A stretch of DNA of 26,331 nucleotides from a virus, in IMG/VR virus record IMGVR_UViG_3300025131_000360, positions 1 through 26,331 of that record; one strand, written 5' to 3'. The notes below the pieces were generated by a model that made no database searches, was not told where the DNA came from, and saw only the letters and a list, made by a program, of their open reading frames with translations. Below, one piece after another: positions 1 to 5,114 of this stretch (positions within the stretch are counted from its first letter, which is position 1; every line of letters starts with the position of its first letter). A program made the translations under genes and the position numbers.

Positions 1-67
1 TAATTATGAAGGCTTATGAAAAGGGGCGAAACACAAGCAAATCTACCCAGTTAGGGCAACAACTATA
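1..67. other. window edge, no gene recognised
   Basis: This is the stretch downstream of the last minus-strand gene. All three minus-strand frames contain stops within the 67 bases. No start codon with a ribosome site is visible, and no hairpin with a T-tract was found. The next gene of the operon probably starts beyond the window. Confidence 0.4.
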
Positions 68-826
68 TTATTCTAACCCAAGGCTATTATCTTGTACAAC
101 AGGCCGGTCTTGTGGCACCCTAACGCCCTCTTTTATAATAGTATCTTCGTCCTTTAAAGTATAGGAGGCACAATGTGCCTCGGCTAGTAATAGGGCCTCA
201 TACGCACGTTTTAACGTTTCGTCATCATTAAAGCCCTCATTTATATTAGCCTTTAACACAAAGTAAGAACCCTTGTCGCCTTTCTCCTTATCAGAGGATA
301 ACTTAAAACTACGAGCAAATATTGGTTCATTATTCATTTTTCCGTATCGCTTAAGCATAGAACTGATATATTCGCCGGTTTTCTTGCTTGTGCTCTTAAA
401 AATTAGAATATAAGGTACTAGCTCGTTATCTTCTTTTAAAACCACATAGAATCTAAACCGATAAGAGCGCCATTTATCGTCCTCGTTTAACAACTCTCCA
501 TTAGACCAAGTTATACCGTCATTAGAGAAAAGAGTCTTTTCTGATGTGTCGCCATAGGCAGGGAATTTGGCCCAGTCCATGGTCTTTTTAACAATAATTA
601 TGTCTACTGAGTCACCGCAAGGAAGTTCATTCGAAGTTTCCCAGAACTCACCAGCCTTAGCGCCCATCTCAACCTCTGGCGACATCTTCTGTATTAGCTT
701 CAAGTACCCAAGCTTTAACTTTGCCTCTTGAACATCCTCTAACCCGCACCCAGCGAACTTCCCCCAGTTCTTTTTATCCGTATCAAGACCCTGACTTACT
801 GTCGTTAAATCTTTTTCGTTTTTCAT
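68..826 (-). CDS. phage protein, possible DNA-metabolism (ssDNA-binding-like) role
   Basis: A 252-residue soluble protein with no signal peptide or membrane segment. I chose the ATG at 826 because AAAGGAG lies 6 bases upstream. An in-frame ATG at 853 also has a weaker AAAGG site 8 bases upstream and would add nine Lys/Glu-rich residues. The first half carries a pattern I associate with a phage family near replication genes: a leucine-rich segment ending in IQKMSPEV, then GAKAGEFW, then a beta-rich region containing the segment IIIVKKTMDWAKF. That association comes from memory of the family style and is not a domain hit. The gene lies directly downstream of the coiled-coil gene at 857-1222 in a tightly packed operon that also follows a helicase, so a role in replication or recombination is plausible. 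Other possibilities cannot be excluded. Confidence 0.7.
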   Translation of the reverse strand: MKNEKDLTTVSQGLDTDKKNWGKFAGCGLEDVQEAKLKLGYLKLIQKMSPEVEMGAKAGEFWETSNELPCGDSVDIIIVKKTMDWAKFPAYGDTSEKTLFSNDGITWSNGELLNEDDKWRSYRFRFYVVLKEDNELVPYILIFKSTSKKTGEYISSMLKRYGKMNNEPIFARSFKLSSDKEKGDKGSYFVLKANINEGFNDDETLKRAYEALLLAEAHCASYTLKDEDTIIKEGVRVPQDRPVVQDNSLGLE

Positions 827-856
827 TTTTAACTCCTTTTCTTTATTTTCCATTTT

Positions 857-1222
857 TTAAACCTTTCTGAAACTCAGCTTTTCATAGCTATCGACCTCAA
901 CACCTGGCAGTGCGCCCCCTTCATCGATGTGAATTTTAAAGGCTCGGCTATTAATCCGCTTGTGAAGAAAATCATATCTCTCATTATTCTTAACAAAAGT
1001 GAAAAATTCTGCCCAATCAATAACACGAGGCGCTATTTCTTGTTTGAAATGTACACTCAAATTCTTTATCCCGCTCTTCTCTAACCCTTCTTGTTTCATC
1101 TTTCTATGGACATCCGCTTCAATTTGCGCTACCTCGTCTTTTAATTCTCTTACCCGATGAAGCATTAGGGTTATTTCGTTATCAAGTTCTATTTTTTTTG
1201 TCAGTAATTCATTTAAAGTCAT
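857..1222 (-). CDS. small coiled-coil phage protein, function unknown
   Basis: A 121-residue protein. The first 45 residues form a charged heptad-like helix (LLTKKIELDNEITLML onward), typical of a dimeric coiled coil. A compact C-terminal domain follows with a tryptophan motif (VIDWAEFFTFV), HKRINSRAFK and the closing motif LSFRKV. Proteins with this build (N-terminal coil, then a domain ending in an L-x-x-R-K tail) occur in phage early operons beside nucleic-acid-binding proteins; I know no defined function for them. The start is well supported: AAGGAGG lies 5 bases before the ATG. The stop of the 45-residue gene at 1235-1372 lies immediately before this ribosome site, so the two are packed head to tail. 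Confidence 0.75.
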   Translation of the reverse strand: MTLNELLTKKIELDNEITLMLHRVRELKDEVAQIEADVHRKMKQEGLEKSGIKNLSVHFKQEIAPRVIDWAEFFTFVKNNERYDFLHKRINSRAFKIHIDEGGALPGVEVDSYEKLSFRKV

Positions 1223-1234
1223 TTAAACCTCCTT

Positions 1235-1372
1235 CTAATCATCACATGATTGCCTAGAAATTATTACAATTACGATAATAATAAAAACGATTGAGATACA
1301 TATGGTATCTTCTAAATAAGAGCCCTCATCATTAATCCTCAATTGACGGTGAAGGCTCTTTGATTCTCTCAT
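1235..1372 (-). CDS. 45-residue single-pass membrane protein, overlapping gene
   Basis: A short gene whose 5' part overlaps the 3' end of the gene at 1332-1736 in a different frame (41 bases shared). The protein starts MRESKSLHRQLR, has an acidic patch (residues 14-22, including D15, E16, E21 and D22), then one strongly hydrophobic helix (about residues 24-38, almost all Ile/Val/Phe), and ends SRQSCDD. The basic N-terminus predicts N-in topology. Support for it being real: AGGAGG lies exactly 8 bases before its ATG, inside the upstream gene. Its TAG stop sits directly against the AAGGAGG of the next gene, filling what would otherwise be a 109-base gap. No lipobox is seen, so it is not an Rz1-type spanin. 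The function is unknown; small phage membrane proteins may act in exclusion, lysis timing or host takeover. Confidence 0.6.
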   Translation of the reverse strand: MRESKSLHRQLRINDEGSYLEDTICISIVFIIIVIVIISRQSCDD

Positions 1373-1736
1373 TTTTAAAACCTCCTAAAAAATCAGGATC
1401 TGTTGTTCGTATACGGGCGACCATAAACATGGCCTCCTTTGAATTTCTTGCATCAATAGGCGGGCTCGTTATCTCTATTTCTCCAATCCAGGTTATCATG
1501 TGGTACCGGCCCTTAACATTAATTAATTTCGTTTTTTTTAAAATGGGAAACTCATCCCAGCGATTGACATGAACACTAATCCCAGCTATCTGCACTTCGA
1601 CGTCCTCCCTTTTCTTTTGTATCTCAGGAGTTTTTTTAATATCTTTCTTTTCGTCACCTGAGAAGAAGCTAAAAGCAAACATGATAATAAATAACGCCGC
1701 TATAATAACATCTGTATCCGGCAAGAAGCTTCTCAT
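1332..1736 (-). CDS. N-terminally anchored membrane protein, function unknown
   Basis: A 134-residue protein with one hydrophobic segment near the N-terminus (about residues 9-26, VIIAALFIIMFAFSFFSG). A Lys/Glu-rich linker (28-45) follows, then a soluble domain with several predicted beta strands (VQIAGISVHV, YHMITWIGEIEI). It looks like a signal-anchor protein with its domain outside the cytoplasm, or a type II membrane protein. The ATG at 1736 has only a modest ribosome site (AAAAGG, 9 bases away). A short reading frame of eleven codons (MLIYFVKGKLE) ends in a TGA that overlaps this ATG. It is the first long gene after the promoter at 1840-1868. Its last 41 bases are shared with the small membrane-protein gene. 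I do not recognise the family. Confidence 0.65.
   Translation of the reverse strand: MRSFLPDTDVIIAALFIIMFAFSFFSGDEKKDIKKTPEIQKKREDVEVQIAGISVHVNRWDEFPILKKTKLINVKGRYHMITWIGEIEITSPPIDARNSKEAMFMVARIRTTDPDFLGGFKNERIKEPSPSIED
1381..1386 (-). promoter_or_regulatory. ribosome binding site defining the overlapping small gene
   Basis: A perfect AGGAGG on the minus strand, 8 bases before the ATG at 1372. It lies inside the coding sequence of the 1332-1736 gene, where it encodes part of Leu-Gly-Gly. A consensus site at ideal spacing inside a gene is the main evidence for the 45-residue overlapping gene. Confidence 0.6.
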
Positions 1737-1839
1737 TCTAATTTGCCTTTTACGAAATATATTAGCATTGTTTAAGATTTCCTATCACCTCCATACTCTC
1801 GCGTTCCCTTCCGGTACTTGCTTTTTCTGATGTAATTAT

Positions 1840-1868
1840 ATAATAAGCTTTTAGTTGAAAATAGTCAA
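1840..1868 (-). promoter_or_regulatory. sigma-70-like promoter after the helicase gene
   Basis: On the minus strand TTGACT (1868-1863), a 17-base spacer and TATTAT (1845-1840). The -35 box starts just 3 bases past the helicase stop codon. The expected start is near 1833, giving a leader of about 100 bases before the gene at 1736. The same -35/17/-10 arrangement occurs twice at 3717-3845, which strengthens the call. A strong GGAGGTGAT sequence in the leader (near 1790) has no usable start codon at normal distance. Confidence 0.65.
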
Positions 1869-1871
1869 CCT

Positions 1872-3428
1872 TTATTTACCGCCTTGAATAAGCCTGAGGG
1901 CATCACGAGCATTAAAGTCTTTTTGCTTTAAAATCTTAAAGATAGATTCATCCAATGTAGACTCGGCCTGCAAGTATATATAGACAACGCTTTTATTCTC
2001 TGAACCTACCAGTCGTCTATTACGGCCCTTAGCTTGGACGTGATTTACACGACTGTAGTCTGTCTCGTAAAATATAGCGGTGTTTGCGTTTGGTAAAGAA
2101 TACCCGATTCCTGTTTGAATCTGAGCAATGAATACGCGTGTATCGTCACTATTGAATTTCTTATAACACGATTTGTCTTTTGTCTCGGAAAAATATGTCA
2201 TACAAGAGATCTTTAGCTTGTCACATAGCTTCTCGACACGCTTAATAGAGTGCGTGAACCGACACCAGACTATTATTTTTCTTGATGTTTCAAGCAACAA
2301 CTCTTCTAAAACATTAAGTTTTTCGTTACCGATATCGATAATCTCGTTTTCGTTATTAAGTGTAAAGCCCGAAGTGATTTGAGACAGTCGAATAAGCCGT
2401 TCCAGAACATTTGCTGTCATCCTCTCAGTCTCTTTAGCCAAAATAACGAACTCTTTTTCAAGGATTGTATAAGTCCTGCTATTCTTATCATTTAAATTAA
2501 ACTTTTTTATCACTTCAATTTCGGGCGGAAGGTCAACAACATCGTCCAGTTCAAATTTAAGGGAATTTGTACTAAGAAGCTTCCTAAATGAGTGCTCGTT
2601 TATATACCCAACGACTTGATGATTATTAAAGCCGCCCAATACCAAGAAAGAGTCCTTAAACCCGTTAAATGCTGACCCAAAGACGTGCGGTGATATTACC
2701 TTATACGGCATAAACACGTCTTCAAAGCTGTTACTAAACAGAGTACCGGTTAAGCCCACCTTATAACGAACACCTTTACTCAACTTTAAAGCCGCTTTAC
2801 TCTGCAGAGCTTGCCTATTCTTCAATCGGTGACACTCATCAAATACGACCATGTCGTATTTCGGCATTCGACCACCGAGCTTAGATAGCATTTCATAGTT
2901 AATAATATGAACAGGTGTATTCACGTTCAATAACTGTATCCTCTTGTATAAACTGCCCTCTATTACCGTAGACTCTAAATAACTGTGCTCCTCTATTTGG
3001 CTTTGGAAGTTCTTCATAATGGAGGCTGGCGATACAATAAGTGCCCTTTTAACATCACCACGATAATGTAGCTCACTTATGGCGTCAATTACAGCCTTAG
3101 ACTTACCTGTCCCTACGCCGCAAAGGAAGAAACACCTTTCTCTTTCAAGAACAAGATTTGTTAACATAACCTGATGCTTCCATGGCGATGTCTTGCTCTT
3201 AAACCCATGCTTTTGGAAATCTAAATTTAACTTAAGCTTAGACTGAAATAGACTATCTATTTCCTCCGGGAACTCCCAGTTAACGAACCGCTGAGACTTT
3301 ACGATCTCATAATTCATTAGCGTGGCATTCAGTGTCCAAGCCCTATGTTTGTTACTCCAAAAACAAATATCCTTAACATAATCACGGTCTGTATAATCAC
3401 ACTTGACAATAAACTTATCGTTATGCAT
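1872..3428 (-). CDS. SNF2-like superfamily 2 DNA helicase/ATPase
   Basis: A 518-residue protein with a full set of SF2 motifs: Walker A GVGTGKS (104-110), motif Ia region ALIVSPASIMKNF (129-141), Walker B DECH (197-200), motif III GLTGT (225-229), and in the second RecA domain KIIVWCRF (384-391) and motif VI QAKGRNRR (465-472). The order and the QxxGRxxR motif match phage and bacterial SNF2/Rad54-like ATPases, which move on duplex DNA. A short N-terminal domain (1-55) resembles the substrate-binding domain found before such helicases. The ATG at 3428 has no ribosome site and follows a run of (AT)6. The frame is open upstream: AAAAGGA followed after 6 bases by an in-frame ATT could be the true, non-standard start, adding about 11 residues. 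It is probably a replication or recombination helicase. Confidence 0.92.
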   Translation of the reverse strand: MHNDKFIVKCDYTDRDYVKDICFWSNKHRAWTLNATLMNYEIVKSQRFVNWEFPEEIDSLFQSKLKLNLDFQKHGFKSKTSPWKHQVMLTNLVLERERCFFLCGVGTGKSKAVIDAISELHYRGDVKRALIVSPASIMKNFQSQIEEHSYLESTVIEGSLYKRIQLLNVNTPVHIINYEMLSKLGGRMPKYDMVVFDECHRLKNRQALQSKAALKLSKGVRYKVGLTGTLFSNSFEDVFMPYKVISPHVFGSAFNGFKDSFLVLGGFNNHQVVGYINEHSFRKLLSTNSLKFELDDVVDLPPEIEVIKKFNLNDKNSRTYTILEKEFVILAKETERMTANVLERLIRLSQITSGFTLNNENEIIDIGNEKLNVLEELLLETSRKIIVWCRFTHSIKRVEKLCDKLKISCMTYFSETKDKSCYKKFNSDDTRVFIAQIQTGIGYSLPNANTAIFYETDYSRVNHVQAKGRNRRLVGSENKSVVYIYLQAESTLDESIFKILKQKDFNARDALRLIQGGK

Positions 3429-3483
3429 ATGAGATATATATATATGCTTTATGTTATTAATCAGTATTCCTTTTCTGATAAAA

Positions 3484-3672
3484 TTATTCGTCTGGCAGAA
3501 TATAGATTATCTTTGTCCTGTAATTCCGTTTTTCAAGGTTCTTATATAAACCCTGTGTACTAACCCCTATTTTTTTTGCTGATTTTTCGACACCCATTAG
3601 GTTTAATATATCCTCAAGTTTTGTATTCGGTATTTTATTTATAATCCCTTTTCTGCCGCCATCGTTGCCCAC
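3484..3672 (-). CDS. 62-residue Fis-type helix-turn-helix protein
   Basis: A small basic protein starting with GTG at 3672, supported by GAGGAG 8 bases upstream. The core, SAKKIGVSTQGLYKNLEKR (about residues 31-49), has the spacing of a Fis/NtrC-type HTH: a small residue, then G-V-S in the turn, then a recognition helix with L-Y. The basic N-terminus (GGRKGI) could add minor-groove contacts. It lies first behind two tandem promoters and immediately before the helicase gene, so it is most simply a phage regulator of the left-hand module, possibly acting on the promoter repeats or on the inverted repeat between them (inference). It is shorter than most DNA-binding regulators and has no visible partner domain. 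Confidence 0.65.
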   Translation of the reverse strand: MGNDGGRKGIINKIPNTKLEDILNLMGVEKSAKKIGVSTQGLYKNLEKRNYRTKIIYILPDE

Positions 3673-3716
3673 TAGTTAAACTCCTCGCCTTTTTTTATAA
3701 CTCCCCTAGTAACATT

Positions 3717-3745
3717 ATAATACATTAATGGTTGATATAAGTCAA
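3717..3745 (-). promoter_or_regulatory. sigma-70-like promoter, proximal copy
   Basis: On the minus strand TTGACT (3745-3740), 17-base spacer, TATTAT (3722-3717). The predicted start is near 3710, about 40 bases before the GTG of the HTH gene. The spacer holds ACCATTAATGTA, almost identical to the distal copy. Confidence 0.7.
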
Positions 3746-3769
3746 GCATTATGATAGGGGTTTGTGCAC

Positions 3770-3808
3770 TGGGAAGAAACTTTTGTTATATTTTTGAGCA
3801 ACTTCCCA
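3770..3808 (-). repeat. inverted repeat between the two promoters
   Basis: TGGGAAG (3770-3776) and CTTCCCA (3802-3808) form a perfect 7-bp inverted repeat with a 25-base loop. No T-tract follows, so it is not a typical terminator. It lies in the leader of the distal promoter and upstream of the proximal one, where an operator or RNA structure would be expected. Confidence 0.35.
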
Positions 3809-3816
3809 AGGCGAAT

Positions 3817-3845
3817 ATAATATATTAATGGTTTAGGCAGGTCAA
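3817..3845 (-). promoter_or_regulatory. sigma-70-like promoter, distal copy
   Basis: On the minus strand TTGACC (3845-3840), 17-base spacer, TATTAT (3822-3817). It begins 4 bases after the stop of the holin candidate and is offset from the proximal copy by exactly 100 bp. It starts the left-hand transcription unit. Confidence 0.7.
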
Positions 3846-3849
3846 GCTA

Positions 3850-4128
3850 TTAATCTGAGATTTTTTTTATTATCTCTTTGTATCGAAGAACTCTTTTTTC
3901 GAGTCTATTTATAAGACTTTTCTGTAAAGGGTCCTTTAGAAAAGGGGGTAATTTATCTACAATTCTATCATCAACAAAGAAGACCAGGTTATCAAAAAGC
4001 ATAAAGATGACATTTAAAATAGGAATTAAGAGAGCCATACTAACCACCGACCCGCCAAGCGTAACAACCAGTGAAACGGGGTCTAAAGCAAATCCTAAAA
4101 TAGCGTCTATCGGTAAAAAATTATCCAT
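3850..4128 (-). CDS. small hydrophobic protein, holin candidate
   Basis: A 92-residue protein. I set the start at the ATG at 4128, because AGGAGG lies 6 bases upstream; the open frame extends to 4182 but that would overlap the endolysin. Residues 6-50 are hydrophobic and could form one long or two short membrane helices around SLVVTLGGSVVSMALLIPIL. The C-terminal 25 residues are basic and helical (LINRLEKRVLRYKEIIKK), as in many holins, which have charged cytoplasmic tails. It directly follows the endolysin gene. Both facts support a holin, which would permeabilise the inner membrane and release or activate the endolysin. No sequence motif defines holins, so the call is by size, hydrophobicity and position. 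Confidence 0.55.
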   Translation of the reverse strand: MDNFLPIDAILGFALDPVSLVVTLGGSVVSMALLIPILNVIFMLFDNLVFFVDDRIVDKLPPFLKDPLQKSLINRLEKRVLRYKEIIKKISD

Positions 4129-4138
4129 TATCTTCCTC

Positions 4139-4549
4139 CTAGTATTTGTAAGTCCATCTAGCTTGCCTTGATCGGTCGACATCTAAGTGAACAAATCTAA
4201 ATCCTGTCCCCAGCCCTAATATAACATCGTATTTCTTGGCCGCTACCTCACAGACTTGTGCGATTTCAAGACCAATTTTATCCTTAACAGTGATATCAAC
4301 AGCACGCAACCCCCTTTCAAAGGCAGGTAAATGCCGGCTTTTCCAAGGTATCTTTTCAATCCACTCGTCCTTATAGAGGTCTTTATATATTTTTATATGC
4401 TGCTCTATTGTTCGAGTACTTGAGGTTATATTAACAGGACCTATATAGTCCCTAACATATTGCAATACTTTTAATAAGTCCGGTTCTGGGGCTACAAAAT
4501 TGAATTCACTTAACCAAAAATTATCACTCAGTTGTTTATCTATCATCAT
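4139..4549 (-). CDS. M15-family peptidoglycan peptidase, likely endolysin
   Basis: A 136-residue protein with the M15 zinc peptidase signature. SSTRTIEQHIKIY (43-55) is followed by SRHLPAFERG (71-80) and AVDI (83-86), with H73 and D85 as likely zinc ligands. FRFVHLDVDR (117-126) holds the third ligand H121, with D123 in the catalytic region. Family members cleave D-Ala-D-Ala or L-Ala-D-Glu bonds in cell-wall peptides. The spacing H73 to D85 is longer than the usual 7-8 residues, so a small loop seems inserted. The start at 4549 overlaps the upstream stop as ATGA and has AAGGG 5 bases upstream; a second ATG follows directly. There is no signal peptide, consistent with release through a holin. 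The open frame starts at 4594, but that start would overlap the neighbour by 49 bases. Confidence 0.85.
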   Translation of the reverse strand: MMIDKQLSDNFWLSEFNFVAPEPDLLKVLQYVRDYIGPVNITSSTRTIEQHIKIYKDLYKDEWIEKIPWKSRHLPAFERGLRAVDITVKDKIGLEIAQVCEVAAKKYDVILGLGTGFRFVHLDVDRSRQARWTYKY

Positions 4550-4935
4550 CGTATCCCTTGATACACACTTAAGTACTTCATTGCACCGAGACAACCAAGA
4601 AGGGTAATTGTTAGCTTAAGAATTTCAATGCCCCAGTTCGTTTTATCCTTTTGCTCCTGGACAAGGTCCTTGATAGATTCCTTTAATTTATCATCAAAAC
4701 TTTCAGATAAATCTTTTAATTTTAGGCTAAAGTCCTCCTTGATCTTCGTATGCTCTTTCTTTCTTTCTTCTCTCATGGTTAGAAAGTCGTTGTCTCGTTG
4801 TAGGTTTAATACCTCTTCCTTACTTTTTAACGCTTGGTCAAGCTGGTCAGAAAAACTTGGGACTGCGGCTGTATCTGGGAACCGTTCCTTAATCAGCCTG
4901 TTTATAGCCTCCTCGATATCGATATCACTATTCAC
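4546..4935 (-). CDS. coiled-coil protein with C-terminal membrane segment in lysis cassette
   Basis: A 129-residue protein with a GTG start at 4935 supported by AAGGAGG. Residues 35-95 are a highly charged helical region with heptad spacing (KSKEEVLNLQRDN, KLKDLSESFDDKLKESI), so a coiled coil is likely. Residues about 103-122 (IEILKLTITLLGCLGAMKYL) form a single hydrophobic helix followed by a short tail. This tail-anchored design is the reverse of an Rz inner-membrane spanin, whose membrane segment is N-terminal. The gene is first in the lysis cassette, behind a possible extended -10 promoter, and its stop overlaps the endolysin start. It may be a lysis accessory protein or a tail-anchored membrane protein of another role; the family is not recognised. 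Confidence 0.7.
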   Translation of the reverse strand: MNSDIDIEEAINRLIKERFPDTAAVPSFSDQLDQALKSKEEVLNLQRDNDFLTMREERKKEHTKIKEDFSLKLKDLSESFDDKLKESIKDLVQEQKDKTNWGIEILKLTITLLGCLGAMKYLSVYQGIR

Positions 4936-5027
4936 TTCTAGCCTCCTTAATTTACCCCCTGGATTTTATGTAAATAATAAATAAGGGCAAATTAATAAAA
5001 CTACAGCTAGCATTAATCGAAATCTTC

Positions 5028-5036
5028 ATTATATCA
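5028..5036 (-). promoter_or_regulatory. possible extended -10 promoter for the lysis cassette
   Basis: Minus strand TGATATAAT (5036-5028) matches the extended -10 form TGnTATAAT. There is no good -35 box at 17 bases. A start near 5021 would give a leader of about 85 bases before the GTG at 4935. The same 9-mer pattern also occurs inside genes (near 18941 and 22438), so the match alone is weak; its intergenic position is what supports it. Confidence 0.4.
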
Positions 5037-5074
5037 TTTAAAAAAATTAATTGTTTTAGGCATGACTTAAACAA

Positions 5075-5114
5075 CACCTTTTTTAGCATTTGATAGAATT
5101 GCAGCCTTTACAGC
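5075..5114. repeat. 40-bp dispersed repeat, copy at the fibre 3' end
   Basis: This 40-bp block matches 9675-9714 at 37 of 40 positions in the same orientation, with no visible similarity on either side. Here it encodes the last ten fibre residues and the stop codon, in a different frame from the other copy. Confidence 0.85.

Noticed and set aside
1235-1736. Rz/Rz1-like overlapping spanin pair
   Set aside because: The small protein has no lipobox or proline-rich lipoprotein features, and the pair is far from the lysis cassette.
3430-3450. (AT)6 run upstream of the helicase as an origin element
   Set aside because: It is too short, with no iterons or other origin features nearby.
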